Shown here: positions 44,296-50,852 of the stretch, one piece after another
How positions within the stretch are numbered: the stretch's first letter is position 1
Layout of the letters: each line of letters starts with the position of its first letter
Source: Candidatus Eremiobacterota bacterium
GTDB taxonomy: Bacteria; Vulcanimicrobiota; CADAWZ01; Ess09-12
Assembly (NCBI GenBank): GCA_031082125.1
Contig: JAVHLM010000005.1
Coordinates: 1-64,000 of the forward strand
Length of the DNA stretch: 64,000 bases
Direction: 5' to 3'
Program-made: the position numbers and the translations under genes
The notes under the pieces: model-generated
Seen by the model: the letters and a program-made list of their open reading frames with translations, nothing else
Told to the model about the DNA's origin: nothing
Database searches by the model: none

Positions 44296-45213
44296 TTACT
44301 CTGTCGTGAGGCTGTCCAGTTCCTTGTCCGTGAGGCCCGTGAGCTTCTTCACCGTCTCTCTGTTGAAGCCCTCCTTGAACATGTTTGAGGCGGTTTCCAG
44401 CTTGCCTTCAAGCCTGCCTTCAAGCTTGCCTTCCAGCTTGCCTTCAAGCCTGCCTTCCTTGCGGCCCTGCTTTCTCCCGATTCTCTCTGCCGAGGTCACG
44501 TAAGCCATGTTCTTCTCCTTCTCATATCTTTTCATGTCTTCATTATACTCTATCTCAAGGGGCTCTGGTAAGACCAGGAGCCAGTCGATAAAGATATAGA
44601 GCACGGCGCGGGCATCATGATCAAATCCTTTCTCATCGAGACTTTTTACCAGGGCGCTCTTCCAGAACAGCCTCTCCCTCTTGTTGTGCATGGTCGCCAG
44701 AAATCTCAGATGGGCAAGGACCACAATCGCGAATACGTTCCTGCTTTCCTCAAGTTCCTGAATCTTTTCGGCATAATCCAGCAGCTTTACCGACGGAAAC
44801 TCAAAGAGATGCCGGCAGCCCCAGTTCTGCATTTCAAAACAGGCCGGCCTGTAGTCCCTCCTGCCATCGGCAAGCACCGCCAGTGTCGCAACACCACGGC
44901 GATGCCGGTCATAGATCCGGTAGCTGTAGATGAAAAGGCGCTCTTCAAAGCCTCTTTCCTCTTTGCCCTGGATCTCGATATGCACGAGCAGCCATCTCTC
45001 GCTGCCATTGCTGAGATAGACCTTTACCAGCTTGTCGGTAATTCTTTTTCCTATGCCGACCCGCCTTGCAAGGCTCTGCAGCTCCCCGTCAACAAACTCG
45101 TAGCGGTCAGGCTGGGTATCCCGTGAGATTTCCGGGAAGAAGAACTCCAGAAAATCCCTGAAATAATTCTGCAGCACGAGCTTCCAGCCATCATCACCTC
45201 TCGAGCGCGCCAT
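44296..45213 (-). CDS. Rpn-family PD-(D/E)XK nuclease
   Basis: This 305-aa Rpn-like protein starts WKLVLQNYFRDFLEFFFPEI. Its nuclease core is DKLVKVYLSNG with WLLVHIEIQGKEERGFEERL (D...E-x-Q, residues about 60-85). RLFIYSYRIYDRH and VLADGRRDYRP follow. The tail has five E-G-[RK]-L units (residues about 255-275) coded by a 12-base tandem repeat, then FNRETVKKLTGLTDKELDSL. This is the best intact copy of the type whose 3' ends are scattered in the island. Confidence 0.82.
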   Translation of the reverse strand: MARSRGDDGWKLVLQNYFRDFLEFFFPEISRDTQPDRYEFVDGELQSLARRVGIGKRITDKLVKVYLSNGSERWLLVHIEIQGKEERGFEERLFIYSYRIYDRHRRGVATLAVLADGRRDYRPACFEMQNWGCRHLFEFPSVKLLDYAEKIQELEESRNVFAIVVLAHLRFLATMHNKRERLFWKSALVKSLDEKGFDHDARAVLYIFIDWLLVLPEPLEIEYNEDMKRYEKEKNMAYVTSAERIGRKQGRKEGRLEGKLEGKLEGRLEGKLETASNMFKEGFNRETVKKLTGLTDKELDSLTTE

Positions 45214-45564
45214 GGTGCCACCTCTCTATTATAACACTGCCTTTGCAGCGGGACAAGATTGCAGGTCCTCTTCTCAGTATAGGATAAAGGCATTGCCGGG
45301 AGATGATCGGAAGGTAACAATTGAGGGAGGAATTGTAAACATTTTTATGAGGAGGTGGCTGTTGTCACGGGAAGATCCGTCAGGAGGGTGCCCTTCATGT
45401 TCAAAGGCCATGGAACCTTGTAATGAGAGGGTTTGGCCGCCAAAGTACAGATTTGTGCACAGGAGTATCTCTCGGGGGTAACTGCTGGCGGTGCACTTCT
45501 GCCTGGCCGAAGGGGCTCCCGGGGTAGAATATTGTTTCGTGAGGCTCCTTGGTCTCCTTTATGC
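45214..45564. other. Gap with HNH-gene remnant, copy 2
   Basis: Bases 45349-45482 read EVAVVTGRSVRRVPF in the plus frame. This corresponds to EVAVTGRSVKRVP in the HNH protein (about 52540-52580) and is followed by the GGTTTGG...TTTGTGCACAG block. The remainder has no gene. The fragment is flanked by unrelated toxin and nuclease genes. Confidence 0.55.
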
Positions 45565-45972
45565 TCATTCTCCTGAAACAGTGCTGATGAAGCCGGCTTT
45601 TTCAAAGTGCTCGTCGAAGCCGAAGAAATATTTTATCGAATGATGATGCATTGCGGCGAAGCTCACACAGTCAACAAAGCTTACTTCAGCGGTATTTTTT
45701 AGGAAGAGCCGGCAGCCCTCGAGGTGAAGCTTTTCGCTTATCCATAGTATTTCTACCCACTTCCCCCTGTTCAGGGAATCAAGAAAGTGCAGGGCGGCAC
45801 TCTTTCCTCCGCGGTTCTGGAGAAGTGCGAGGGTCTCTGCAACGATATAAGAAGTAGTGATGAACTCATGGCCTGTAATAAGCTTTTTCAGATGGGTTTT
45901 TGCTTTCTGATGGAAGGCATCATTTTGAGAGGCAAGGGCGTAGAACGCCGAGGTATCCACGAAAAGTCTCAT
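45565..45972 (-). CDS. PIN-domain toxin (VapC-like)
   Basis: This 135-aa PIN ribonuclease retains the acidic residues: LFVDTSAFYALASQ, YIVAETLALL, VSFVDCVSFAAM and FFGFDEHFEKAGF. It overlaps the upstream antitoxin gene by 4 bases and is transcribed from 46251-46279. It appears intact. Confidence 0.87.
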   Translation of the reverse strand: MRLFVDTSAFYALASQNDAFHQKAKTHLKKLITGHEFITTSYIVAETLALLQNRGGKSAALHFLDSLNRGKWVEILWISEKLHLEGCRLFLKNTAEVSFVDCVSFAAMHHHSIKYFFGFDEHFEKAGFISTVSGE

Positions 45973-46232
45973 TTTCTCAGTTTCCCCCCGAGTGCTTCAT
46001 CCAGGTAGGCATCATGGCACTCTGCCACATCTTTCTTATCATCCGAGATGCACCCGATGAAGGAAAAGGCAGTGGCAGTGTCTTTTGTGCGCTTCCCGGC
46101 CTCCGCCTCGAAGCCCCGGTCTATCATTGACCTTATTGTCTGCGAGAGAGACTGGTTGTTCCTGAATGCCTCTTCCTTGAGCCGCTCATATTGACGGCGC
46201 TCCAGTTGTATCTGGGTTCTCACTTTCTCCAT
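45969..46232 (-). CDS. Ribbon-helix-helix antitoxin
   Basis: This 87-aa protein starts MEKVRTQIQLERRQYERLKE, then NQSLSQTIRSMIDRG, a CopG/VapB-type ribbon-helix-helix. The C-terminal half (AFSFIGCISDDKKDVAECHD) is typical of antitoxins for this PIN subgroup. An in-frame Met lies 3 codons upstream (46241); the second is preferred. It is probably autoregulated by the palindrome at 46248-46269. Confidence 0.83.
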   Translation of the reverse strand: MEKVRTQIQLERRQYERLKEEAFRNNQSLSQTIRSMIDRGFEAEAGKRTKDTATAFSFIGCISDDKKDVAECHDAYLDEALGGKLRK

Positions 46233-46247
46233 GGGTATCACCTCATG

Positions 46248-46279
46248 TACATAATAACATCATAATGTAATGGTGTCAA
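46248..46279 (-). promoter_or_regulatory. Promoter and operator of RHH-PIN module
   Basis: Minus strand TTGACA (46279-46274), 17-bp spacer and TATTAT (46256-46251) form a strong promoter. An imperfect palindrome, TACATAATAAC and ATCATAATGTA (46248-46269), covers the -10, as expected for ribbon-helix-helix repression. Confidence 0.68.
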
Positions 46280-46310
46280 TCGATTATCTTTTAAGAAGGT
46301 GCGACGGTGC

Positions 46311-46445
46311 CATCTCTGTCAGTGAAGCCGCCGAAGCGGCTCTCGGGGGAGAATTTCATTTGAAGGGCAAGCAGGCCACTTTTTTTCAGTGCCGGCCCTT
46401 TGAGAAAGCCCGGGCGGGGCGCCGGTTACTCTGTCGTGAGGCTGT
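46311..46445. repeat. Dispersed junction repeat with hairpin
   Basis: The methyltransferase-derived segment (minus strand SPESRFGGFTDRDGTV) contains AGCCGC-CGAA-GCGGCT at 46326-46341. It is followed by the TTCAGTGCCGGC block and the 3' end of an Rpn gene (from 46426). Confidence 0.65.
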
Positions 46446-46735
46446 CCAGCTCCTTATCCGTGAATCCCGTGAGCTTCTTCACCGTCTCTCTGCTGAAGCC
46501 CTCCTTGAACATGTGTGCGGCGGTTTCAAGCTTGCCTTCCAGCCTGCCTTTCAGCCTGCCTTCCTTGCGGCCCAGCTTTCTCCCGATTCTCTCTGCCGAG
46601 GTCACGTAAGCCATGTTCTTCTCCTTCTCATATCTTTTCGGTATAATCCTGCAGCTTTACCGACGGAAACTCAAAGAGATGCCGGCAGCGGTAGATGAAA
46701 AGGCGCTCTTCAAAGCCTCTCACCTCAACATTGAA
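46426..46735 (-). pseudogene. Rpn-family remnant with internal deletions
   Basis: Minus strand fragments follow the order of the gene at 44296-45213 with two gaps. A piece like GFEERLFIYR joins FEFPSVKL-like sequence near 46690, and EKI joins RYEKEKN near 46640 out of frame. The open tail (62 aa from ATG 46614) keeps MAYVTSAERIGRKLGRKEG, three EG-x-L units and KELDSLTTE. Confidence 0.7.
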
Positions 46736-46774
46736 GGGCTTAACAATCTATGGAGGGCTGCCAGGACGGGGTGG

Positions 46775-48115
46775 CTACCACCAGAGCCACCAGGGAATGA
46801 GAAAGATCTTCCTCTCTCCCAGTTGCTCCTCCTTGAGCTCGCCGCGGTAGAGAAAGATACCATAGAGCGACTCGGGGAACTGCTCGAAGAAAGCTTTGAA
46901 ATTTCTCAGTTTTTCTCTCGGCAGATTTTTCCCGTAGTCTATCTCTACGGGAAATAGGTGAGCTCCTGCCGAGACCACCAGATCTATTTCATGCCCGTCG
47001 TAATCCCTCCAGAAATAACAATTCTTTCTGGCAAGACGATTCCTGTTTTCAGCCTCAAAGGATTTCAGCATGATGTTCTCAAAAAGAAATCCCCCCACGG
47101 GGCCGTGAATATGCTCCCGCTCCGTTCGTTTTACAAGCATATTGGCTATCCCGACATCGAAGAAATACACTTTGCTGCTCTTGACAGATCTTTTTCTTAC
47201 CCGCGGGACCATCGGGGCAAGAATATTCAGCACAAAGGTGTCTTCCAGAATGGAGATATACTTCTTGAGAGTATTATAGGCAATACCGAGATCGGAAGAC
47301 AGAGAGCTCAGGTTGAGGAGAGAGCCGATCTCGTATGAGATCGTTTTCAGGACGCTCACGTAACTGTTCAGATCCCCGATCTCCTGCATCGCGCGAATAT
47401 CGCGCTCCAGATAGGTTTCTATCATGCTCTGGAGGCGCAGGAGCTTCTCTGCCGGCGTATCTGCCGCATATACCGCGGGGAGGCAGCCTTCAAGAAGTAT
47501 CCGTTCAAGAAGATTTTCAAGCTCCGCTTTGTGGCTGTAGAGAAGGGACTGGCGGGAGATAAAATCTTTCATAGGGTGAGTCCCGCCCAGAATGTCCCAC
47601 AATGGCGGGGGAAGGGCGAGCCCCCATGCTGATTTAATGATCTCCCGTAATGACAGCGGGAAAAGCCTGAGAAAGGTAATCCTGCCGGCCAGGCTTTCGG
47701 CGGAGCCCAATCTCAGCTCCGGTGACGATGAGCCTGAAAGTACCAGCCTGAGGTTTTCACAATGCCTGTCATAAACGAGCTTGAGCCAATCAAATATGAG
47801 AGGGACCTTCTGCACCTCATCAATAATTATCAAGACCGGCTTGTCGCCAGGAAACGGCATCCCTGTTCTTCTCTCTATCTCCCTCTCCAGGTGCTTCGCA
47901 TCCCGGTAGAGCTCAGCCCTCAGAAGGGGATCGTCAAAAGTGAAATAAAAAATCATGGCTCCGGCGACCGGCCCTTTGGCGGCAATCAGCTCCTGCAGCT
48001 TGAGAAGCATAGTAGTCTTGCCTACCTGCCTGGCGCCGATGACGGCGGTGATGAGGCCGGTTTCCATTCTTTCAAGAACAATGGGTTCTAAATCCCTTTG
48101 GATATAAGGTTTCAT
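46775..48115 (-). CDS. AAA+ ATPase with DUF4143 domain
   Basis: This 446-aa protein has Walker A VIGARQVGKTTML (near 26), Walker B VLIIIDEVQKV (near 94), sensor LVLSGSSSPELRLG and the DUF4143 C-terminal region (YFFDVGIANML, FLFENIML, YFWRDYDGHEIDLVV). The last motif resembles a PD-(D/E)XK-like site. The role of this archaeal-type ATPase family is unclear; it often accompanies toxin-antitoxin genes. It appears intact. Confidence 0.85.
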   Translation of the reverse strand: MKPYIQRDLEPIVLERMETGLITAVIGARQVGKTTMLLKLQELIAAKGPVAGAMIFYFTFDDPLLRAELYRDAKHLEREIERRTGMPFPGDKPVLIIIDEVQKVPLIFDWLKLVYDRHCENLRLVLSGSSSPELRLGSAESLAGRITFLRLFPLSLREIIKSAWGLALPPPLWDILGGTHPMKDFISRQSLLYSHKAELENLLERILLEGCLPAVYAADTPAEKLLRLQSMIETYLERDIRAMQEIGDLNSYVSVLKTISYEIGSLLNLSSLSSDLGIAYNTLKKYISILEDTFVLNILAPMVPRVRKRSVKSSKVYFFDVGIANMLVKRTEREHIHGPVGGFLFENIMLKSFEAENRNRLARKNCYFWRDYDGHEIDLVVSAGAHLFPVEIDYGKNLPREKLRNFKAFFEQFPESLYGIFLYRGELKEEQLGERKIFLIPWWLWW

Positions 48116-48403
48116 GGCGATTTTAAAATATCTATCAAGCCTTTAATAAATAATAGCATATTTTTTGTCAACATTCAATGGATTCTGGTGGTGGGCACTA
48201 AGGACAAAATCAATAGGTGGATCTCAGAAGGATCGTTTAGAATGAGTGAGCGAAGTGGCTGGGATACAAAGCCGCCGAAGCGGCTCTCGGGATATGGGTG
48301 GCTTCAATGGCACGGGGTTCTTATTTGCCTTCCTCTTGACATCTATTTACTTCAATACTTAAAATATTATATAGATACCATACTTCATATAGGAGGCACC
48401 ATC
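48116..48403. other. Intergenic region with hairpin repeat copy
   Basis: AGCCGC-CGAA-GCGGCT lies at 48270-48285, with flanks resembling the methyltransferase 5' end (GGCACGGGGTTC like 39024-39035). The segment sits between the divergent DUF4143 and antitoxin-like genes. An AT-rich run at 48350-48390 may hold the promoter of the latter, with AGGAGG at 48391-48396. Confidence 0.5.
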
Positions 48404-48886
48404 ATGGCACTGAAACCTGTCACTCACAGGGAGAATTGTATGTGCCCTGCCTGTCGTTCATCGAGAGGCGAGAAGTGGGCCACAAAGAAACGATTCACCA
48501 CAAGCATAAATCCTCTTCTCATTGACCACATGCAGAGCTGGGCCAGGCTCCATAATACCTCTCTGGCGGGAGCCAGCGAAAAGGCTTTGACTGATTTTCT
48601 TGAAAGGGAACAGCAGGCTCATTTCCTTGATTTCGCTCTTCAAGTGAAAGGGCCTCTCGCTCCTGAACAGGCAGAGAAAATAAAGAGACTCCTCGGTAAA
48701 CTCCCCGATGAACAAGGAATCAGGATTTACCGTGACGAGGAAATCGATGAATGGAAAGAAGCGGACCGGTTACCCCCGGAGCTCAAAGAGAAGCTTGAGG
48801 CGATGAAAAAACTGCCGATAGAAGAGCAGAGAGCATTGTTTAATGGCCTGGCGGAGAGACTGCAGAAAGACTGGAATAAGAAATGA
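48404..48886 (+). CDS. Putative antitoxin with Cys-rich N-terminus
   Basis: This 160-aa protein starts ALKPVTHRENCMCPACRSSR (a possible C-x-C-x2-C metal site). SINPLLIDHMQSWARLHNTS follows, which reads like a ribbon-helix-helix strand and helix, and then a long charged helical region. AGGAGG lies 8 bases upstream of the ATG. It overlaps a truncated PIN toxin by ATGA, so it is most likely that toxin's antitoxin. Confidence 0.6.
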   Translation: MALKPVTHRENCMCPACRSSRGEKWATKKRFTTSINPLLIDHMQSWARLHNTSLAGASEKALTDFLEREQQAHFLDFALQVKGPLAPEQAEKIKRLLGKLPDEQGIRIYRDEEIDEWKEADRLPPELKEKLEAMKKLPIEEQRALFNGLAERLQKDWNKK

Positions 48887-49044
48887 GGTTCTTTTTTGAT
48901 GCAGACTGCCTTTTTTCTGCGGTGATTTCTCCTGCGGGAGGGGCAGGTGAGCTTTTACACCGCGCTTATGAAGGTGCAATCGATATTGTCATAACAGATG
49001 AGGTATTTCATGAAGCTCTCAGGAATCTTCTCAGTGGAGCGTGA
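48883..49044 (+). pseudogene. Truncated PIN-domain toxin (53 aa)
   Basis: RFFFDADCLFSAVISPAGG and VITDEVFHEALRNL are the first two acidic motifs of a PIN toxin. After residue about 49 the sequence runs into the repeat CTTCTCAGTGGAGCGTGA, which also occurs in the Rpn remnant at 43088, and terminates. The last two catalytic acidic residues are missing, so it is almost certainly inactive. Confidence 0.7.
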
Positions 49045-49136
49045 ATATAGGGATCAAGAAGACGGAAAATCTCGGCAATCCTCTCTTTGACTGTTTCTTC
49101 GCCTTTCTCTGCAGGTATGATGCTGTACGGATTTCG

Positions 49137-49370
49137 TCAGGCCACTTTGTACCTCATGACCGGCACGGATATCACTTTTTCGATATGGTCCTTATCGGCA
49201 AGCATCCGCTCTATGTTCATCAGCACCCTGCCGTCATAGTATTCCTCTCCGCATTGAGGGCAGACGAAGACGGGAACATCTTCAATGATATGCCATTCAC
49301 CATTCCATTGTTTATGAAGAGTGGTCTTTTTCTCAACAAATTCGCTTTCGCATCTGCAGAGGGGCGTCAT
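49137..49370 (-). CDS. YgiT-type zinc-finger antitoxin
   Basis: This 77-aa protein starts MTPLCRCESEFVEKKTTLHK and has FVCPQCGEEYYDG, the second zinc knuckle. The first knuckle is C-x-C rather than C-x-x-C, an oddity. The ATG at 49370 has AAGGAGG upstream and is preferred to the Met at 49400. It follows a DUF4258 gene, its usual toxin partner. Confidence 0.8.
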   Translation of the reverse strand: MTPLCRCESEFVEKKTTLHKQWNGEWHIIEDVPVFVCPQCGEEYYDGRVLMNIERMLADKDHIEKVISVPVMRYKVA

Positions 49371-49433
49371 GATGCTATTTCCTCCTTTTTCTGCACTCAA
49401 TCCATTCGGCGGGGCAGGGAATATACACCGTGA

Positions 49434-49691
49434 TTACACAGGCTTTTCCTCCTTTGAAACCGCAGCATATATGAATTGCTCTGCCGCTTTTTGAGGATCC
49501 AAGGAAAAGCAGCTGTGGCCCCTGGGATCATCGGGGTAATCTTCTATCATTTCCCCGCTTATCAGGGCTTCCCATATCTCGATTATGGTGAGGGTATCTG
49601 TTTCAGCTTCTTTCCTGGCATGAGCGGTGAGGTAGAAATTTTGCTCGGCAAAGTGCGCTTTTATTGTCTCAAAGAAGGTGCTGTCTTCCAT
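49434..49691 (-). CDS. DUF4258 toxin-like protein, C-terminally shortened
   Basis: This 85-aa protein reads FYLTAHARKEAETDTLTIIE, then IWEALISGEMIEDYPDDP, the DUF4258 RelE-like fold. Intact relatives continue with strands like GRPIHVVCG and VYRPD. Here the sequence ends in a different tail (AAEQFIYAAVSKEEKPV). It has probably lost its last strands by a frameshift or fusion. The start at 49691 is preferred over the Met at 49745. Confidence 0.65.
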   Translation of the reverse strand: MEDSTFFETIKAHFAEQNFYLTAHARKEAETDTLTIIEIWEALISGEMIEDYPDDPRGHSCFSLDPQKAAEQFIYAAVSKEEKPV

Positions 49692-49844
49692 CAACCCTCC
49701 GCCCGGCGGCCTCTTCTCTCTCAATACTACCACATTTCCTCTCAAATTTCAAAATGCGGGAGGCTCCCGGCTCAGCCGCAGCCCTTCACTGTCGAGCTCT
49801 GCTCGAGGAGATACCTTCATCGGTGGAGAAGATGACGGTGCCGT

Positions 49845-49978
49845 CTCTGTCGGTGAAGCCGCCGAAGGGGCTCTCGGGGGAGAACTATGAATTGAAGGGC
49901 ATGCAGGCCACCTTGTTTTTCAGTGCCGGCGCTTTGAGGAAGCCTGGGTACCGGTTACTCTGTCGTGATGCGGTCCAG
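49845..49978. repeat. Dispersed junction repeat with imperfect hairpin
   Basis: AGCCGC-CGAA-GGGGCT (49857-49872, one arm mismatch) lies within a methyltransferase-like fragment (minus strand GGFTDRDGTVIFS). It is followed by the TTCAGTGCCGGCGCTTTGA block and an Rpn 3' end. Confidence 0.65.
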
Positions 49979-50210
49979 CTCCTTGTCCGTGAGGCCCGTG
50001 AGCTTCTTCACCGTCTCTTTGCTGAAGCCTTCCCTGAACATGTTTGCCGCGGTTTCAAGCTTTCCTTCAAGCCTGCCTTTCAGCAGGCCTTCCTTGCGGC
50101 CCTGCTTTCTTCCGATTCTCTCTGCGGAAGTTACGTACGCCATATTCTTCTCCTTCTCATATCTTTTCATGTCTTCATTATACTCTATCTCAAGGGGCTC
50201 TGGTAAGACA
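49955..50210 (-). pseudogene. Rpn-family C-terminal remnant
   Basis: Minus strand PLEIEYNEDMKRYEKEKN and MAYVTSAERIGRKQGRKEG match residues about 218-305 of the protein at 44296-45213, with three EG-x-L type units. The match stops abruptly at 50210, where an HNH-gene fragment begins. The junction shows recombination between two repeat families. Confidence 0.7.
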
Positions 50211-50763
50211 TTTCCGTGAAGAGGTGGCTGTCACGGGAAGATCCGTCAGGAGGGTCCCCTTCATGTTCAAAGGCCATGAAACCTGGTAATGAGAGGGTTT
50301 GGCCGCCAAAGTACAGATTTGTGCACAGGAGTATCTCTCGGGGGAGATCTCCGGATCATGCCCTGAGATCTGAAAAGCCTCTCACCTCAACATGAAATAT
50401 CCATCACTTATGAAGGCGTATCTAGGGACCTGCAGCGGTGGATAACCTTCCCGGGCCGGTGGCATAATCCCGGGCACAACGGAAGGGCTTCTTGCACATA
50501 CATATTATGACGGGATTTTGGGGTGTGAGGGAGCCAGCCGTCAAAGACATGGCCGTTTTTCTTGAGAAAAATTTCTGCAAATTTTTATGCCTCTGTCTTC
50601 TCCCCTCCTTTGCGCCGCCGCCCGCCCTCTTTTTTCTGCGCTGGCTGCATTTTTCGGGGCTTATGGCGGAAAAATCGCACTTTGGTGCTTTCCTGTCATT
50701 GGGGAGGCATCTGGTGATGGGCTCGAACATCAACAATGATAAGCTTTTCTGCAGACTGACACT
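50211..50763. other. Gap with HNH-gene remnant, copy 3
   Basis: Bases 50219-50346 read EVAVTGRSVRRVPFMFKG and then the TTTGTGCACAG block, nearly identical to 45349-45482. Bases 50430-50475 resemble 42700-42750. The remainder to 50763 is GC-rich with no supported gene. Confidence 0.55.
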
Positions 50764-50792
50764 TTGACTTGTTATTATTAATCTTGTATAAT
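50764..50792 (+). promoter_or_regulatory. Promoter of HNH gene
   Basis: TTGACT (50764-50769), 17-bp spacer and TATAAT (50787-50792) are near consensus. A leader of about 55 bases leads to AGGAGG (50841-50846) and the GTG start at 50853. Confidence 0.75.
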
Positions 50793-50852
50793 ATTATAAG
50801 GGATACAAAAGTATCTAAAAAATCTGCCAAAAATCATGAAAGGAGGACTATT

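Noticed and set aside
44380-44470. CRISPR-like array
   Set aside because: The 12-base periodicity is in-frame coding repeat of an Rpn tail, with no spacers.
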